Source of the DNA: DASYTH01 sp045806965
GTDB taxonomy: Bacteria > Actinomycetota > Actinomycetes > Mycobacteriales > Pseudonocardiaceae
Reading direction: 5' to 3'
Length of the DNA: 64,000 nucleotides
Assembly: GCA_045806965.1 (NCBI GenBank)
Contig: JBJMIG010000084.1
Coordinates: 62,001-126,000, forward strand
Position numbers and translations under genes: made by a program. Shown here piece by piece: positions 18,000-26,942 of this stretch (the stretch's first letter is position 1; every line of letters starts with the position of its first letter). A model generated the notes under the pieces. It was not told the DNA's origin. It saw only the letters and a list, made by a program, of their open reading frames with translations, and made no database searches.

Positions 18000-19271
18000 G
18001 TGGGGAAACTCCGTTCACTGATAGTCGGCTGGGTCGGACGCCGGTTTCTGGCGCGGGCGCGGAAAAAGGGCATCGACCTGTCCACCATCTCGTTGTTGCC
18101 CGAGCAGGTTCTGATGCCACTGCGCCGGACGGGCCTGGATCCGGTCGGTGACCTCGGCGATCTGCGCCGGACCGCGCCGATCAGCAAGATGAAGCTGCCA
18201 CTCGGCGTGAGCGCCTGGTTGGTCTCCGGTTATGAGGAGTCGAAGGCGGTGCTCGGCCGGGCCAAGGGTTTCAGCAACGACTTCGCCAACCTGATCGGTA
18301 ACGCCGGCGCCTCGGCCGAGCAGAACCCCGGCGGCCTCGGGTTCGCCGACCCGCCGGTACACACCCGGCTGCGCAAGCTGCTCACCCCCGAGTTCACCAT
18401 GCGCCGGCTCGCCCGGCTCACCCCGCGCATCGAGGCCATCGTCGCCGAGGCGCTCGACACGATGGCCGAGGTCGACGGCCCGGTCGACCTCTGGCAGCAC
18501 TTCGCCCTGCCCATCCCGTCGCTGACCATCTGCGAACTGCTCGGCGTCGCCTACGAGGACCGCGCCGACTTCCAGCGCCTGTCGACCGCCCGGTTCGACC
18601 TGTTCAGCGGCGCCAACGCCTCGCTCGGCGCGATGTCGGAGTCGCTCGGCTACCTGCAGGACGTGGTGCGCAGGCAGCGGGAGTCGCCGGGGGACGGCCT
18701 GCTCGGCATGCTGATCAAGGAGCACGGTCACGAGATCGACGACCAGGAGCTGGCGGGGCTCGCGGATGGCCTGCTGACCGGCGGCCTTGAGACCACCGCG
18801 AGCATGCTGGCCCTTGGTGCGCTCGTGCTGCTGCGCAACCCGGAGTCGGCCGAGTTGGTGGTGCGCGATCAGGAGTCGCTGAACCGGTTCGTCGAAGAAC
18901 TGCTGCGCTACCTCACCGTTGTGCAGGTGGCGTTCCCGCGCTTCGCCACCGAGGACATGGAGATTGCCGGGGTGCGAATCGCGGCCGGCGACGTCGTGGT
19001 GTGCTCGCTCAGCGGGGCCAACCGCGACGAGATCCTCGGTACCGGCATGGAGCGGTTCGACCCGACCCGGGCGCCGACCTCGCACCTCGCTTTCGGGTAC
19101 GGAATGCACCGCTGCATCGGCGCCGAACTGGCGCGCATGGAGCTGCGGGTGGCCTATCCGGCTCTGGTGAAGAGGTTTCCTTCGATGCGGCTCGCCATGG
19201 GGGAGCAGGAGATTCCGTACCGGTCCACGTCGATCGTCTACGGCGTCGACGCACTGCCGGTGGAACTCTGA
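18000..19271 (+). CDS. Cytochrome P450
   Basis: This is a 423-residue soluble bacterial P450. The heme-binding loop is FGYGMHRCIG with the cysteine ligand at C372. The ExxR motif is in EELLRY. The I-helix region reads GGLETTAS, with glycine replacing the usual alanine before the acidic/threonine pair. No ferredoxin or reductase gene lies beside it. The GTG start lacks a Shine-Dalgarno sequence but has TAGTAT 6 nt upstream, consistent with leaderless translation (inference). The substrate is unknown. A hairpin immediately downstream separates it from the convergent BNR-repeat gene. Confidence 0.92.
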   Translation: MGKLRSLIVGWVGRRFLARARKKGIDLSTISLLPEQVLMPLRRTGLDPVGDLGDLRRTAPISKMKLPLGVSAWLVSGYEESKAVLGRAKGFSNDFANLIGNAGASAEQNPGGLGFADPPVHTRLRKLLTPEFTMRRLARLTPRIEAIVAEALDTMAEVDGPVDLWQHFALPIPSLTICELLGVAYEDRADFQRLSTARFDLFSGANASLGAMSESLGYLQDVVRRQRESPGDGLLGMLIKEHGHEIDDQELAGLADGLLTGGLETTASMLALGALVLLRNPESAELVVRDQESLNRFVEELLRYLTVVQVAFPRFATEDMEIAGVRIAAGDVVVCSLSGANRDEILGTGMERFDPTRAPTSHLAFGYGMHRCIGAELARMELRVAYPALVKRFPSMRLAMGEQEIPYRSTSIVYGVDALPVEL

Positions 19272-19284
19272 GCCAGCGCGCGAT

Positions 19285-19317
19285 GTGACGTTCCCGCGTG
19301 CTTCGCGGAAACGCCAC
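19285..19317. terminator. Bidirectional hairpin between convergent genes
   Basis: Arms gtgacgttcccgcg (19285-19298) and cgcggaaacgccac (19304-19317) pair over 14 positions with two mismatches around the loop tgctt. It lies midway between the P450 stop and the stop of the convergent minus-strand gene. Confidence 0.65.
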
Positions 19318-19336
19318 AGCGCACTGAATCGAGGAC

Positions 19337-20797
19337 TTACCAGCGGTTGACCGGGCCGGTGCCCGCGTTCGCCCGGGTGGCGCTCGCGGTGCCGGCACTG
19401 GCGGCCCTTGCCTGTGCCGCGACCGAGCCGCCGGTGATCGGCAGCCCGCCGGTCGGCGTGGTCATCGGCACCCGGAACGAGTTGCCTACCGGCGCGCTCG
19501 CCACCGGGACGACCGGGAAGGCGTTGCCGCCGGCCACGATCGAGGTGGAGATCCGGTCACCGAACATCCGGCCCTGGGTGGTGTTCGGCAGCCAGGCCAA
19601 CGACATCGGCCCGGCGATCTGGGTCGGTGCGCTCCACGTCGCGCCGCCGTTTGTCGAGGAGATGAACCCGACGTTGAGCTGGCAGGTTGCCGCGGAGCAC
19701 GACCCGTTCGGGTAGTAGTAGTAGGTGATGCCGATCCGGGCGGAAGTGCTCCCGCTGGACAGGTCCACCGAGATGCCCGGCGCGAAGTGGTCCACCCCGC
19801 TGGTGACCGGGTCGATCGGCACCCGGATGGTCGGTCCCCACGTGGTCTCGCTGGTGGACTTGGCCATCACGATGTCGTTGGTGGCGCAGCCGGCGCGGAA
19901 TCCGCAGTCCGACCAGACCAGGTAGACCGTGCCGGGGCCGTCGCGCTCGGCGGTGGGCAGCGGGAACTCGCGTAACCCGCCGGCCGGTGCGTCGTGGAAG
20001 ACCGCGTCGACCCCGACCGAGGCCCGCCAGGACGCGCCGCCGTCAACCGAGCGGAACGAACCGACGTCGCCGGCGACCGTGTCGAAATACGGGACCAGGA
20101 CGGTTCCGTTGTTCAGCACGACCGGCTGCCCGCCGAGGCCGGAAGCTCCGTCGCCGGTGGACATGCCAGGACCCCAGGTGAGCCCGCCGTCCTTGGACGT
20201 CTTCATCCGCATGATGTTGCCGACGACGATGTCGTAGCTGGTGTAGCAGTTGCCGAAGAACGGGCTCGCCGCGTCGTTGTCGCAGGAGGTACCCGGCTTG
20301 TCGAGCAGGTCGCCGAAGGCGGTGCGGACCGGGCGCGCCCAGGTCCGGCCGCCGTCGGTGGACCGGCTGGTGAGCACGTCCGCGGTGGACGAGGTCAGGC
20401 CCAGCGAGGAGATCAGCCACACGTTGTGTTTCAGGTCGAAGGCCACCGACGGGCCGGAGACCTGGGCGTAGCCGCCGGCCGGACTGCCATTGGCGGTGAT
20501 CCCGGGCAGGAACCCCCGGGTCCAGGTGCCGCCGCCGTCGGTCGATGTGGCGAAACCGATGTTGGACGCACCGCCGCCGGACACCCGGCCGCTCTGGAAC
20601 GCGGAGACGATGGTGCTGCCGAAGGTGAACGTGTCGGGTTCGACCTGGGTCTGGTGCTGTGCCTGGGCGTCGACAAAGGGATCGCTGCTGACCTGTGTCA
20701 ACGCGACATTGGCATAGGCGGAGGGCGTCGCGAACACGGCCGCGGTGGCGACCGTGACGACGACGACTCCAAAGCGGGTGGGGCCGACGAGACGCAT
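19337..20797 (-). CDS. Secreted BNR/Asp-box beta-propeller protein (sialidase-like fold)
   Basis: This is a 486-residue precursor with an ATG start behind AAGGGGG. The signal peptide ends near SAYA (residue 29). At least five Asp-box motifs are visible: STDGGGTW, STDGGRTW, SKDGGLTW, SVDGGASW and STNGGATW. This indicates a six-bladed sialidase-type propeller. The arginine triad and tyrosine nucleophile of true sialidases are not evident by eye, so enzymatic activity is uncertain. It is probably an extracellular carbohydrate-binding or hydrolytic protein. It is a single gene convergent with the P450. Confidence 0.8.
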   Translation of the reverse strand: MRLVGPTRFGVVVVTVATAAVFATPSAYANVALTQVSSDPFVDAQAQHQTQVEPDTFTFGSTIVSAFQSGRVSGGGASNIGFATSTDGGGTWTRGFLPGITANGSPAGGYAQVSGPSVAFDLKHNVWLISSLGLTSSTADVLTSRSTDGGRTWARPVRTAFGDLLDKPGTSCDNDAASPFFGNCYTSYDIVVGNIMRMKTSKDGGLTWGPGMSTGDGASGLGGQPVVLNNGTVLVPYFDTVAGDVGSFRSVDGGASWRASVGVDAVFHDAPAGGLREFPLPTAERDGPGTVYLVWSDCGFRAGCATNDIVMAKSTSETTWGPTIRVPIDPVTSGVDHFAPGISVDLSSGSTSARIGITYYYYPNGSCSAATCQLNVGFISSTNGGATWSAPTQIAGPMSLAWLPNTTQGRMFGDRISTSIVAGGNAFPVVPVASAPVGNSFRVPMTTPTGGLPITGGSVAAQARAASAGTASATRANAGTGPVNRW

Positions 20798-20946
20798 GAG
20801 CGTCCCCCTTCCCTAAATGTGGGCGTTTTGTGGGAAAGGCCGGCCTGTGGTTGAGGTGTAGCACTGCGGAAGTCGGCACAGCAAGAGCCCTAGGTGATAT
20901 GCCGCGGGCGGCGAACACCGCTGGCGGTACCCCCTCGGGGCGATAT

Positions 20947-21312
20947 TCAGGCGATCAGCATGAGCACGGCGGTGACCACAATGGCCACGGTGAGGCCGAC
21001 GCTGACGATCAAGGCGGTCCAGGACGGGGGCAGCGGCTGGTTGCGCCGCATGGCCTGTTCCACCCGGCGCCAGCGCCGGTGCGCGGTCGCCGCCAGCAGC
21101 AGCGCCAGCGCGATCAGCAGCAGGCCGAGGGCCAGCCGGGGGGCCCGCGGGATCGCGGGAGTGAGGAACTGGATGACGCCGACGCCGGCGGCGAGCAGGG
21201 CGAGGGCGGTGCGGATGCCGGCCAGGAAGGTCCGCTCGTTGGCCAGTGAGAACCGGTAGTCGGGTCGTTCGCCGTCGTCGCGCACCGATCGGTCAGGGCT
21301 CCAGCCGCACAC
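20947..21312 (-). CDS. DUF202 small membrane protein
   Basis: This is a 121-residue protein. YRFSLANERTFLAGIRTALAL is the DUF202/YidH hallmark, followed by three membrane helices (about 28-50, 58-78 and 98-120). The GTG start lies 9 nt after the stop of the fused sigma-factor gene, so the two are co-transcribed. DUF202 proteins have no settled function. Here the context suggests a membrane partner or target of the sigma/anti-sigma fusion. Confidence 0.85.
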   Translation of the reverse strand: MCGWSPDRSVRDDGERPDYRFSLANERTFLAGIRTALALLAAGVGVIQFLTPAIPRAPRLALGLLLIALALLLAATAHRRWRRVEQAMRRNQPLPPSWTALIVSVGLTVAIVVTAVLMLIA

Positions 21313-21321
21313 CGTCCGGTG

Positions 21322-22575
21322 TCACCTGTTTCCCGGTTGGGCAGCGGGCGCGGGCGGCTCGGCGGCACCGTGCGCGTGTCCCTGGCCGTCGTCCGGCGGG
21401 TCGGACTGTTCCGGCGGCTCGGCCGGCGCCTCTTGCTCGTCGCTCTGTCCCGGCGAATCGGGTGGCGCCGCTCGGGTGTCGTTCTTCTTCGGCTTCTTGG
21501 GTTTCTTCGGCTTCTTGTCGGCCGATGCGCCATCTTCGATCGGCGCTTCGGCTACTTCGGACTGAGCTGGCTGGTCGGCCGGTGGGCCGGCGTCCGCGCG
21601 GCCGGTCGCGGGCCGGACCGGCACCGTCACCCCGGTCACCGCCCGCCCCGGCTGTTGCCCGATGGCCGGCACGGCGATCGGCGCACCGGCGGACGGCGCC
21701 TCGACCGACGGCTGAGACGACACCACGGTCACCGCGGTCACCGCCGCGAAGGCGGCCGCCACACCGATCTTCACGGTGGTCAACCAGGACAGCGCGGGCG
21801 CACCGAGCACGATCGGCGGCAGGATGGCCCGCAGCTCACCGTTGACCTCGGCAAGGTCATCGGCCAGCGCCCGGCAGTGCGGGCAGCGTTCCAGGTGCGC
21901 GGAGACCTTTCGCTGCTGCGGCGGGGAGATGCTGCCGCGCACCCAGGCGGCGAGCTTGTCGGCGGCCTTTCGGCACTCCCGGCGTTGCACCGCCGGCAGG
22001 TGCGCGCGCAGGTAGGCCTGGCGCAACCCCTCGCGGGCCCGGTAGGCGAGGGCCGCGACTCCATTGGGGGTCATGCCGAGCATGGGTGCGATGGCCGCGG
22101 GCGACTCGCCCTCCACCTCGGTGTGCCAGAGCACGACCCGCCAGCGTTGTGGCAGCTCGGCGAACGCGGCGGCGGCCTCGGAGCCGCGCAGCCGCGCGTC
22201 CGTCGGGTCGTCGTGCTGCGGCAGGTAGGTGTCCGGCACGTCCGCGAACAGCGCGGTGTTGGGGGTGCGCCGCGCCGCGTTGATCGCCAGGTGGCGCAGG
22301 GTCACCAGCAGGTAAGGGCGGAAGTCCAGGTCCGGGCCGCGGCCGCTGCGCAGCGTCTGGAGGACCCGGGTGAACCCCTCGGCCACCAGGTCCTCCCGCT
22401 CGGCCGGGGTCGCGGCAAGGCAGCTGGCCGCCCGCTTGGCCACGGCGAGGTGCCGTTCATACAGCAAACCGTAGGCACGGGTGTCACCGCGGCGCACGGC
22501 GGCGATCAACTCGGCGTCCGTCGGCTGGTCACTTGGCTGGCCGCCACCAACGGGCCCGCTGAGGACCTCGACCAC
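21322..22575 (-). CDS. ECF sigma factor fused to zinc-finger anti-sigma-like domain and membrane segment
   Basis: This is a 417-residue protein. The GTG start is preceded by GGGAGG. Residues 20-105 form sigma region 2 (DAELIAAVRRGDTRAYGLLYERH, FRPYLLVTLRHLAINAAR). Residues 135-190 form region 4 (LPQRWRVVLWHTEVEG, NGVAALAYRAREGLRQAYLR). A zinc-binding anti-sigma motif follows, HLERCPHC (H227, C231, C234). A membrane helix occupies about 265-286, and the last 130 residues are a Pro/Ala/Lys-rich tail predicted to be outside. Some actinobacterial ECF groups are known to have such C-terminal extensions, which are thought to hold the sigma domain at the membrane. It is transcribed divergently from the tryptophan halogenase, with a shared 234-bp gap, and is followed by a DUF202 gene. 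Confidence 0.88.
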   Translation of the reverse strand: MVEVLSGPVGGGQPSDQPTDAELIAAVRRGDTRAYGLLYERHLAVAKRAASCLAATPAEREDLVAEGFTRVLQTLRSGRGPDLDFRPYLLVTLRHLAINAARRTPNTALFADVPDTYLPQHDDPTDARLRGSEAAAAFAELPQRWRVVLWHTEVEGESPAAIAPMLGMTPNGVAALAYRAREGLRQAYLRAHLPAVQRRECRKAADKLAAWVRGSISPPQQRKVSAHLERCPHCRALADDLAEVNGELRAILPPIVLGAPALSWLTTVKIGVAAAFAAVTAVTVVSSQPSVEAPSAGAPIAVPAIGQQPGRAVTGVTVPVRPATGRADAGPPADQPAQSEVAEAPIEDGASADKKPKKPKKPKKNDTRAAPPDSPGQSDEQEAPAEPPEQSDPPDDGQGHAHGAAEPPAPAAQPGNR

Positions 22576-22809
22576 CTACCTACCTCCCTGATCGACAGCC
22601 ACGGTCGTATGTCGGGGATCTTGCCGAAACATTACGGCATCCCGGCCACAACTGTCCGGAGACGGAACACGGTTGGGAGGCGCGCACGGCCGCTGCGACG
22701 ACCGTCCGTAGTAATCAGCCCAACCCGTTTGGCGGTGTACCACGCCGATATTCGCCTGACAAACTCCGCCGAGATCTTGATCGAACAGGCAAATCCTTTG
22801 GCGGGGTGT

Positions 22810-24402
22810 ATGGACAACAACCGTATTGAGCGTGTCGTCATCCTCGGCGGCGGCACAGCCGGCTGGATGGCTGCTTCGTACTTAGGCAAGGCCCTGGGCC
22901 CGTTGGTCAGCATCACAGTGCTGGAGGCCCCGGCCATCCCCCGGATCGGGGTCGGCGAGGCCACCGTCCCCAACCTGCACAAGGCGTTCTTCGACTTCCT
23001 CGGCCTGGCCGAGGAAGAGTGGATGCGGGAGGTCAACGCCAGCTTCAAGATGGGCATCAAGTTCGTCAACTGGCGAACCCCCGGCGCAGGGGAGGCGCAG
23101 GGCCGCCCGTTTCGGCAGGGTGACGACCACTACTACCACCTGTTCGGGCTGCTACCCAACGTCGGCAACCTGCCGCTGTCGCACTACTGGGTGCCCAAGA
23201 AGCTGGCCGGCCAGACCGACGAGCCGTTCGAGTACGCCTGCTACCGCGAGCCGCCTGCGCTGGACGCCAATCTCTCGCCGCGCTTTCTCGATGGGCGCAA
23301 ATGGACCAACTACGCCTGGCATTTCGACGCCGCGCTGGTCGCCGACTTCCTGCGCCGCTTCGCGGTGACCAAACAGGGCGCGGTGCACATCGAGGACAAG
23401 ATGACCGAGGCGCTGCTCGACCATCGCGGCCATGTCACCGCGTTGCGCACCGAGGGTGGCCACACCATTCATGGTGACCTGTTCGTCGACTGCTCCGGCT
23501 TCCGTGGTCTGCTGATCAACCAGGTGATGAAGGAACCGTTCCTGGACATGAGCGACCACCTGCTCAACGACAGCGCGGTGGCCACCCAGATTCCGCACGA
23601 TGACGCCCGCAACGGTGTCGAGCCGTACACCTCGTCGATCGCCATGTCCTCAGGGTGGAGCTGGAAGATTCCGATGCTCGGCCGGTTCGGCACCGGCTAC
23701 GTGTTCTCCAGCCGGTTCCAGACCCGCGACGAGGCCACCCTCGAGTTCTGCCGGATGTGGGGCGTCGACCCGGAAACCCAGCCACTGAACCAGATCAAGT
23801 TCCGGGTCGGCCGAAACCGGCGCGCCTGGGTGAAGAACGTGGTCAGTATCGGCCTGGCGTCCTGCTTCCTCGAGCCGCTCGAGTCCACCGGCATCTACTT
23901 CATCACGGCCGCGCTCTACCAGTTGGGAAAACACTTCCCGGACAGGAACTTCGACCCGGTCTTCGCCAGGCGGTTCAACACCGAGATCGAGACGATGTTC
24001 GACGACTCGCGCGACTTCCTCCAGGCACACTTCAGCTTCGCGCCGCGCGACGACACGGCGTTCTGGCGAGCCTGCAAGGAGCTCGAGCTGTCGCCGGACA
24101 TCACCGAGAAGAACGCCATGTACCGCGCCGGGCTCGCGGTGAATATGCCGATCGCCGACGAAACGACGTATTACGCGAATTTCGATGCGGAATTCAGGAA
24201 CTTCTGGAACAACAGCAACTACTATTGCATCTATGCCGGTCTGGGCTTTCTCCCCGATCATCCGCTCCCGGCCCTGGTCGATCGGCCCGACCTCACCGAC
24301 CAGGCGGAGCCGGTGTTCTCCGACATCAAGCGAACGCAGCAGGAGTTGCTGGACACCCTGCCGACCACCTATGAGTATTTGCGCCTGCTGCACGGCAAGT
24401 GA
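22810..24402 (+). CDS. Flavin-dependent tryptophan halogenase
   Basis: This is a 530-residue protein. The ATG is preceded by GGCGGGG; the upstream open frame is antisense to the sigma gene and was rejected. The FAD motif is GGGTAGWMAAS. WSWKIP (W283-P288) is the flavin-dependent halogenase signature. The catalytic lysine is K80 (NASFK) and the assisting glutamate E358 (LEPLESTG), almost exactly the RebH numbering (K79, E357). The sequence resembles RebH, PrnA and Thal along its length. It would chlorinate or brominate free tryptophan using reduced FAD; ring position 6 or 7 cannot be decided by eye. Codon 25 is TTA. No flavin reductase or indole-pathway gene lies in the window. An antiporter gene follows after 3 nt. 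Confidence 0.93.
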   Translation: MDNNRIERVVILGGGTAGWMAASYLGKALGPLVSITVLEAPAIPRIGVGEATVPNLHKAFFDFLGLAEEEWMREVNASFKMGIKFVNWRTPGAGEAQGRPFRQGDDHYYHLFGLLPNVGNLPLSHYWVPKKLAGQTDEPFEYACYREPPALDANLSPRFLDGRKWTNYAWHFDAALVADFLRRFAVTKQGAVHIEDKMTEALLDHRGHVTALRTEGGHTIHGDLFVDCSGFRGLLINQVMKEPFLDMSDHLLNDSAVATQIPHDDARNGVEPYTSSIAMSSGWSWKIPMLGRFGTGYVFSSRFQTRDEATLEFCRMWGVDPETQPLNQIKFRVGRNRRAWVKNVVSIGLASCFLEPLESTGIYFITAALYQLGKHFPDRNFDPVFARRFNTEIETMFDDSRDFLQAHFSFAPRDDTAFWRACKELELSPDITEKNAMYRAGLAVNMPIADETTYYANFDAEFRNFWNNSNYYCIYAGLGFLPDHPLPALVDRPDLTDQAEPVFSDIKRTQQELLDTLPTTYEYLRLLHGK

Positions 24403-24405
24403 CGC

Positions 24406-25686
24406 GTGAACGCGCACCAGGCCACCGTCCTGCTCTTCGACCTCGCGTTGATCCTGGTGGTCACGAGGGCACTCGGGGCGCTGGCCACCCGGCTCGGCCA
24501 GCCCGCGGTGATCGGCGAGGTGCTCGGCGGCATCCTGCTCGGTCCAACGCTGTTGCACGGCACCGTCGCGCGCACGCTGCTACCGGCCGAGGTGCGGCCC
24601 TACCTCGCGGCGCTGGCCAACCTCGGCGTCGCGCTGTTCATGTTCATCGTCGGCATGGAACTGGACCGCGGCCTGATCAAGGGGCGGTTCCGGGTCGCGG
24701 TCAGCGTGTCGGCCGGATCCATCGTGTTGCCACTGGGTATGGGGATGCTGCTGGCGCTGTACCTGGCGCCACGGCATCCCACCGGTGACCGGCTCGGCTT
24801 CGTCCTGTTCATGGGTGCTGCCCTCTCGGTCACCGCGTTCCCGGTGCTGGCAAGGATTCTCATCGACCGGAACATGCACCGCAGCATGCTCGGCAGCCTG
24901 GCGCTGGCCAGCGCGGCGATCGGCGACGTGCTCGCCTGGTCGCTGCTCGCCGTGGTGGTCGCCATGGTCAGCGGCGTGATGCACTGGCAGCTGCTCTTCG
25001 CGGTCCCGTTCCTGCTCGTGATGTTCCTGCTGGTGCGCCCGCTGCTGCGCCGCGTGCTGGGCGCGGGCACGCTGACCAGAACCGGCTTCGTCGTCGTCCT
25101 GGTCGGCCTGCTGGCCTCCGGCGCCCTCACCGAATGGTTCGGCCTGCACTTCATCTTCGGCGCCTTCCTGTTCGGCGTCGTCATGCCGCACGACAACCCG
25201 GTGCTCCGCGCCGAGATCCTCGCCCCGCTGGAACAGCTGAGCGTGACCCTGTTGCTGCCGGTCTATTTCGTGGTGGCGGGCACGCAGGTCAACCTCTCCG
25301 CGATCGGGTTCGCCGGCATCGGCGAGCTGGGCCTGATCCTGCTGGCCGCCATCGCCGGCAAGTTCGTCGGCGCCTTCGCCGGCGCGCGTGCTCAACGCGT
25401 CCCCCCGCGCGACGCGGCCATCCTCGGCACGCTCATGAACACCCGGGGCCTGACCGAGTTGGTAATCCTCACCGTTGGCCTGCAACTGGCGGTTCTGGAC
25501 ACCCAGCTCTACTCGCTCATGGTCGTCATGGCCCTGGTCACCACCGCCATGGCCGGCCCGCTCCTCGGCCTCCTTCATCGCACCCGGTCGGCGTCGAATC
25601 AGCAAATCCCACCCCTGACACCGTCCCCGCGCTCGCCGGTGCCGGAGGAGACGCCACACGTGGAGACGCCACATCTGGCCGAGTAG
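24406..25686 (+). CDS. Cation:proton antiporter (CPA2/Kef-type membrane domain)
   Basis: This is a 426-residue membrane protein with about 12 hydrophobic helices. Its GTG start is 3 nt after the halogenase stop, so the two are co-transcribed. Family features include LGQPAVIGEVLGGILLGP near the N-terminus and FMGAALSVTAFPVLARIL, the conserved CPA2 core segment. A short C-terminal tail without RCK/TrkA domains ends in Pro/Thr/His-rich sequence. It probably exchanges Na+ or K+ (or an organic cation) for protons. From memory, the rebeccamycin cluster places an antiporter gene (rebU) next to the halogenase gene rebH, so export of or protection from a halogenated product is possible. Confidence 0.88.
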   Translation: MNAHQATVLLFDLALILVVTRALGALATRLGQPAVIGEVLGGILLGPTLLHGTVARTLLPAEVRPYLAALANLGVALFMFIVGMELDRGLIKGRFRVAVSVSAGSIVLPLGMGMLLALYLAPRHPTGDRLGFVLFMGAALSVTAFPVLARILIDRNMHRSMLGSLALASAAIGDVLAWSLLAVVVAMVSGVMHWQLLFAVPFLLVMFLLVRPLLRRVLGAGTLTRTGFVVVLVGLLASGALTEWFGLHFIFGAFLFGVVMPHDNPVLRAEILAPLEQLSVTLLLPVYFVVAGTQVNLSAIGFAGIGELGLILLAAIAGKFVGAFAGARAQRVPPRDAAILGTLMNTRGLTELVILTVGLQLAVLDTQLYSLMVVMALVTTAMAGPLLGLLHRTRSASNQQIPPLTPSPRSPVPEETPHVETPHLAE

Positions 25687-25726
25687 GCGCCACGAAGGTC
25701 GAATTCAGGACATCGCTGCGCCTCGG

Positions 25727-26479
25727 TCAAGAGGAAGGGCGCCTTTCGCCGGCATGTTGGCGCAGCGCGGGGAGATCGACGATGGTGGTTCGGCCTCGGC
25801 TTGTTTGGACCATGTTCTGGCGGCGCAGTTCCTCCAAGCCGCGGATGAAGGTACTGCGGGAGACGCGGGCGAGGCTGGCCAGGTCCTCCTGGGTGAACGG
25901 AAGGGCGATGGGGGTGTCGTCCGGCGCGTGTGGAGCGCATTGAACGGCCAGTTCCAGCAGCACCGAGGCGAGGCGTTGCGGAAAGTCCGGGCCGCCCGCT
26001 TCCAGGTGGAGGTGGGCCGCCTGCTCGAACCGCACGGCCGCGGCGCGGATGAGCTCCTCGGCGATGTGCGGCCGGGTGCGCAGCACGGTGCGCAGCCGTT
26101 CGGGCGGGATGACCAGCGCCATGACCTCGGTGAGGGCTTCCATGGTTGCGGTGCGCGGGCGGTTGCCGATCGGGCCGAGCTCACCGACGATCTCGCCCGC
26201 GCCGCGGGCCGCGATGGGGGCGTGCTCGCCACGGTCATTGGTCACCGAGATCTTGACCAGCCCGCGCAGGATGATGTACATGCCGTCCGGCGGACCGCCC
26301 TGGCTGACGATGGTCTCTCCGACGCTCCAGGAGCGGTGATATCCCGCGGCGGTGAGCGCCGCCTGCTCGGTCGGGGTGAGTCGGTACCAGGCCCGGGTTT
26401 CGCCCTCGGCGGGCGCCGCCGGGCTCACCGAACTCTCGCCCGAATGGGCGATTCCACTACGCCGCGTTTCATCTGACAC
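25727..26479 (-). CDS. Crp/Fnr-family transcriptional regulator
   Basis: This is a 250-residue protein starting at GTG behind AAGGAAA. The cyclic-nucleotide-binding fold spans about residues 35-150; GEIVGELGPIGNRPRTATMEAL corresponds to the phosphate-binding cassette, in which Crp itself has GELGL then RSA. A Crp-type helix-turn-helix lies near the C-terminus: FTQEDLASLARVSRSTFIRGLEELRRQ. No N-terminal cysteine cluster is present, so it is not an Fe-S Fnr. It is divergent from a small membrane protein gene (63-bp gap) and convergent with the antiporter. Ligand and targets are unknown. Confidence 0.9.
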   Translation of the reverse strand: MSDETRRSGIAHSGESSVSPAAPAEGETRAWYRLTPTEQAALTAAGYHRSWSVGETIVSQGGPPDGMYIILRGLVKISVTNDRGEHAPIAARGAGEIVGELGPIGNRPRTATMEALTEVMALVIPPERLRTVLRTRPHIAEELIRAAAVRFEQAAHLHLEAGGPDFPQRLASVLLELAVQCAPHAPDDTPIALPFTQEDLASLARVSRSTFIRGLEELRRQNMVQTSRGRTTIVDLPALRQHAGERRPSS

Positions 26480-26541
26480 ATCGGCAATTTCCTTGCCGCG
26501 TCAACATCGTGGTGTACCCCCAACCCGCAAAAGGAATAACG

Positions 26542-26931
26542 ATGACGAACAGTGTGCAGGAACACCAGCGGCAGAGCGAACTCATGGCGGAATCATCCGG
26601 TTCGGTCCCGTACGCCATTCCACCACATGCGCCGCTGGTGTCCGGCGGGTGGTATCGGGGGATGTCGATGGTGGAGGTGCTCGGGCCGGGCCGTTATCCG
26701 GTCGATGTCCCCGGCGACAAGTCGGTGGGGCTGGCGCTGGCCCTCACGTTGATCTTCGGCCCAGCCGGGGTGTGCTATGTGTCCGTTGCCGGTGGCCTGA
26801 TCTGTCTGGCGCTGACCGTGGTCGCGGTGTTCCTGATCGGCCCGGCTCCGCTGCTCGTCGCCTGGCCGCTGGCCATGGTCTGCGCCGGCGTCATTGCCGG
26901 CGGAATGCACGCGGCCCGCCAGCGACAGTAG
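26542..26931 (+). CDS. Small two-helix membrane protein of unknown function
   Basis: This is a 129-residue protein. The ATG has AAGGAA 5 nt upstream. The N-terminal 60 residues are polar with Pro/Gly-rich stretches (PYAIPPHAPLVSGGWYRG). Two hydrophobic helices follow (about 64-100 and 105-122). The segment KSVGLALALTLIFGPAGVCYVSV resembles a common actinobacterial membrane-protein motif without assigned function. It is divergent from the Crp-type regulator, which may control it, and ends 11 nt before the first ROK gene. Confidence 0.7.
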   Translation: MTNSVQEHQRQSELMAESSGSVPYAIPPHAPLVSGGWYRGMSMVEVLGPGRYPVDVPGDKSVGLALALTLIFGPAGVCYVSVAGGLICLALTVVAVFLIGPAPLLVAWPLAMVCAGVIAGGMHAARQRQ

Positions 26932-26942
26932 ATTCCGGGGGT

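Noticed and set aside
21319..22809. Long open frame upstream of the halogenase start on the plus strand
   Set aside because: It is antisense to the fused sigma gene and has low-complexity Arg/Gly sequence. The true FAD-binding N-terminus begins at 22810.
26352..26942. Extended start of the first ROK regulator
   Set aside because: The frame overlaps the small membrane protein gene and the antisense of the Crp-type gene; the HTH starts just after 26943.
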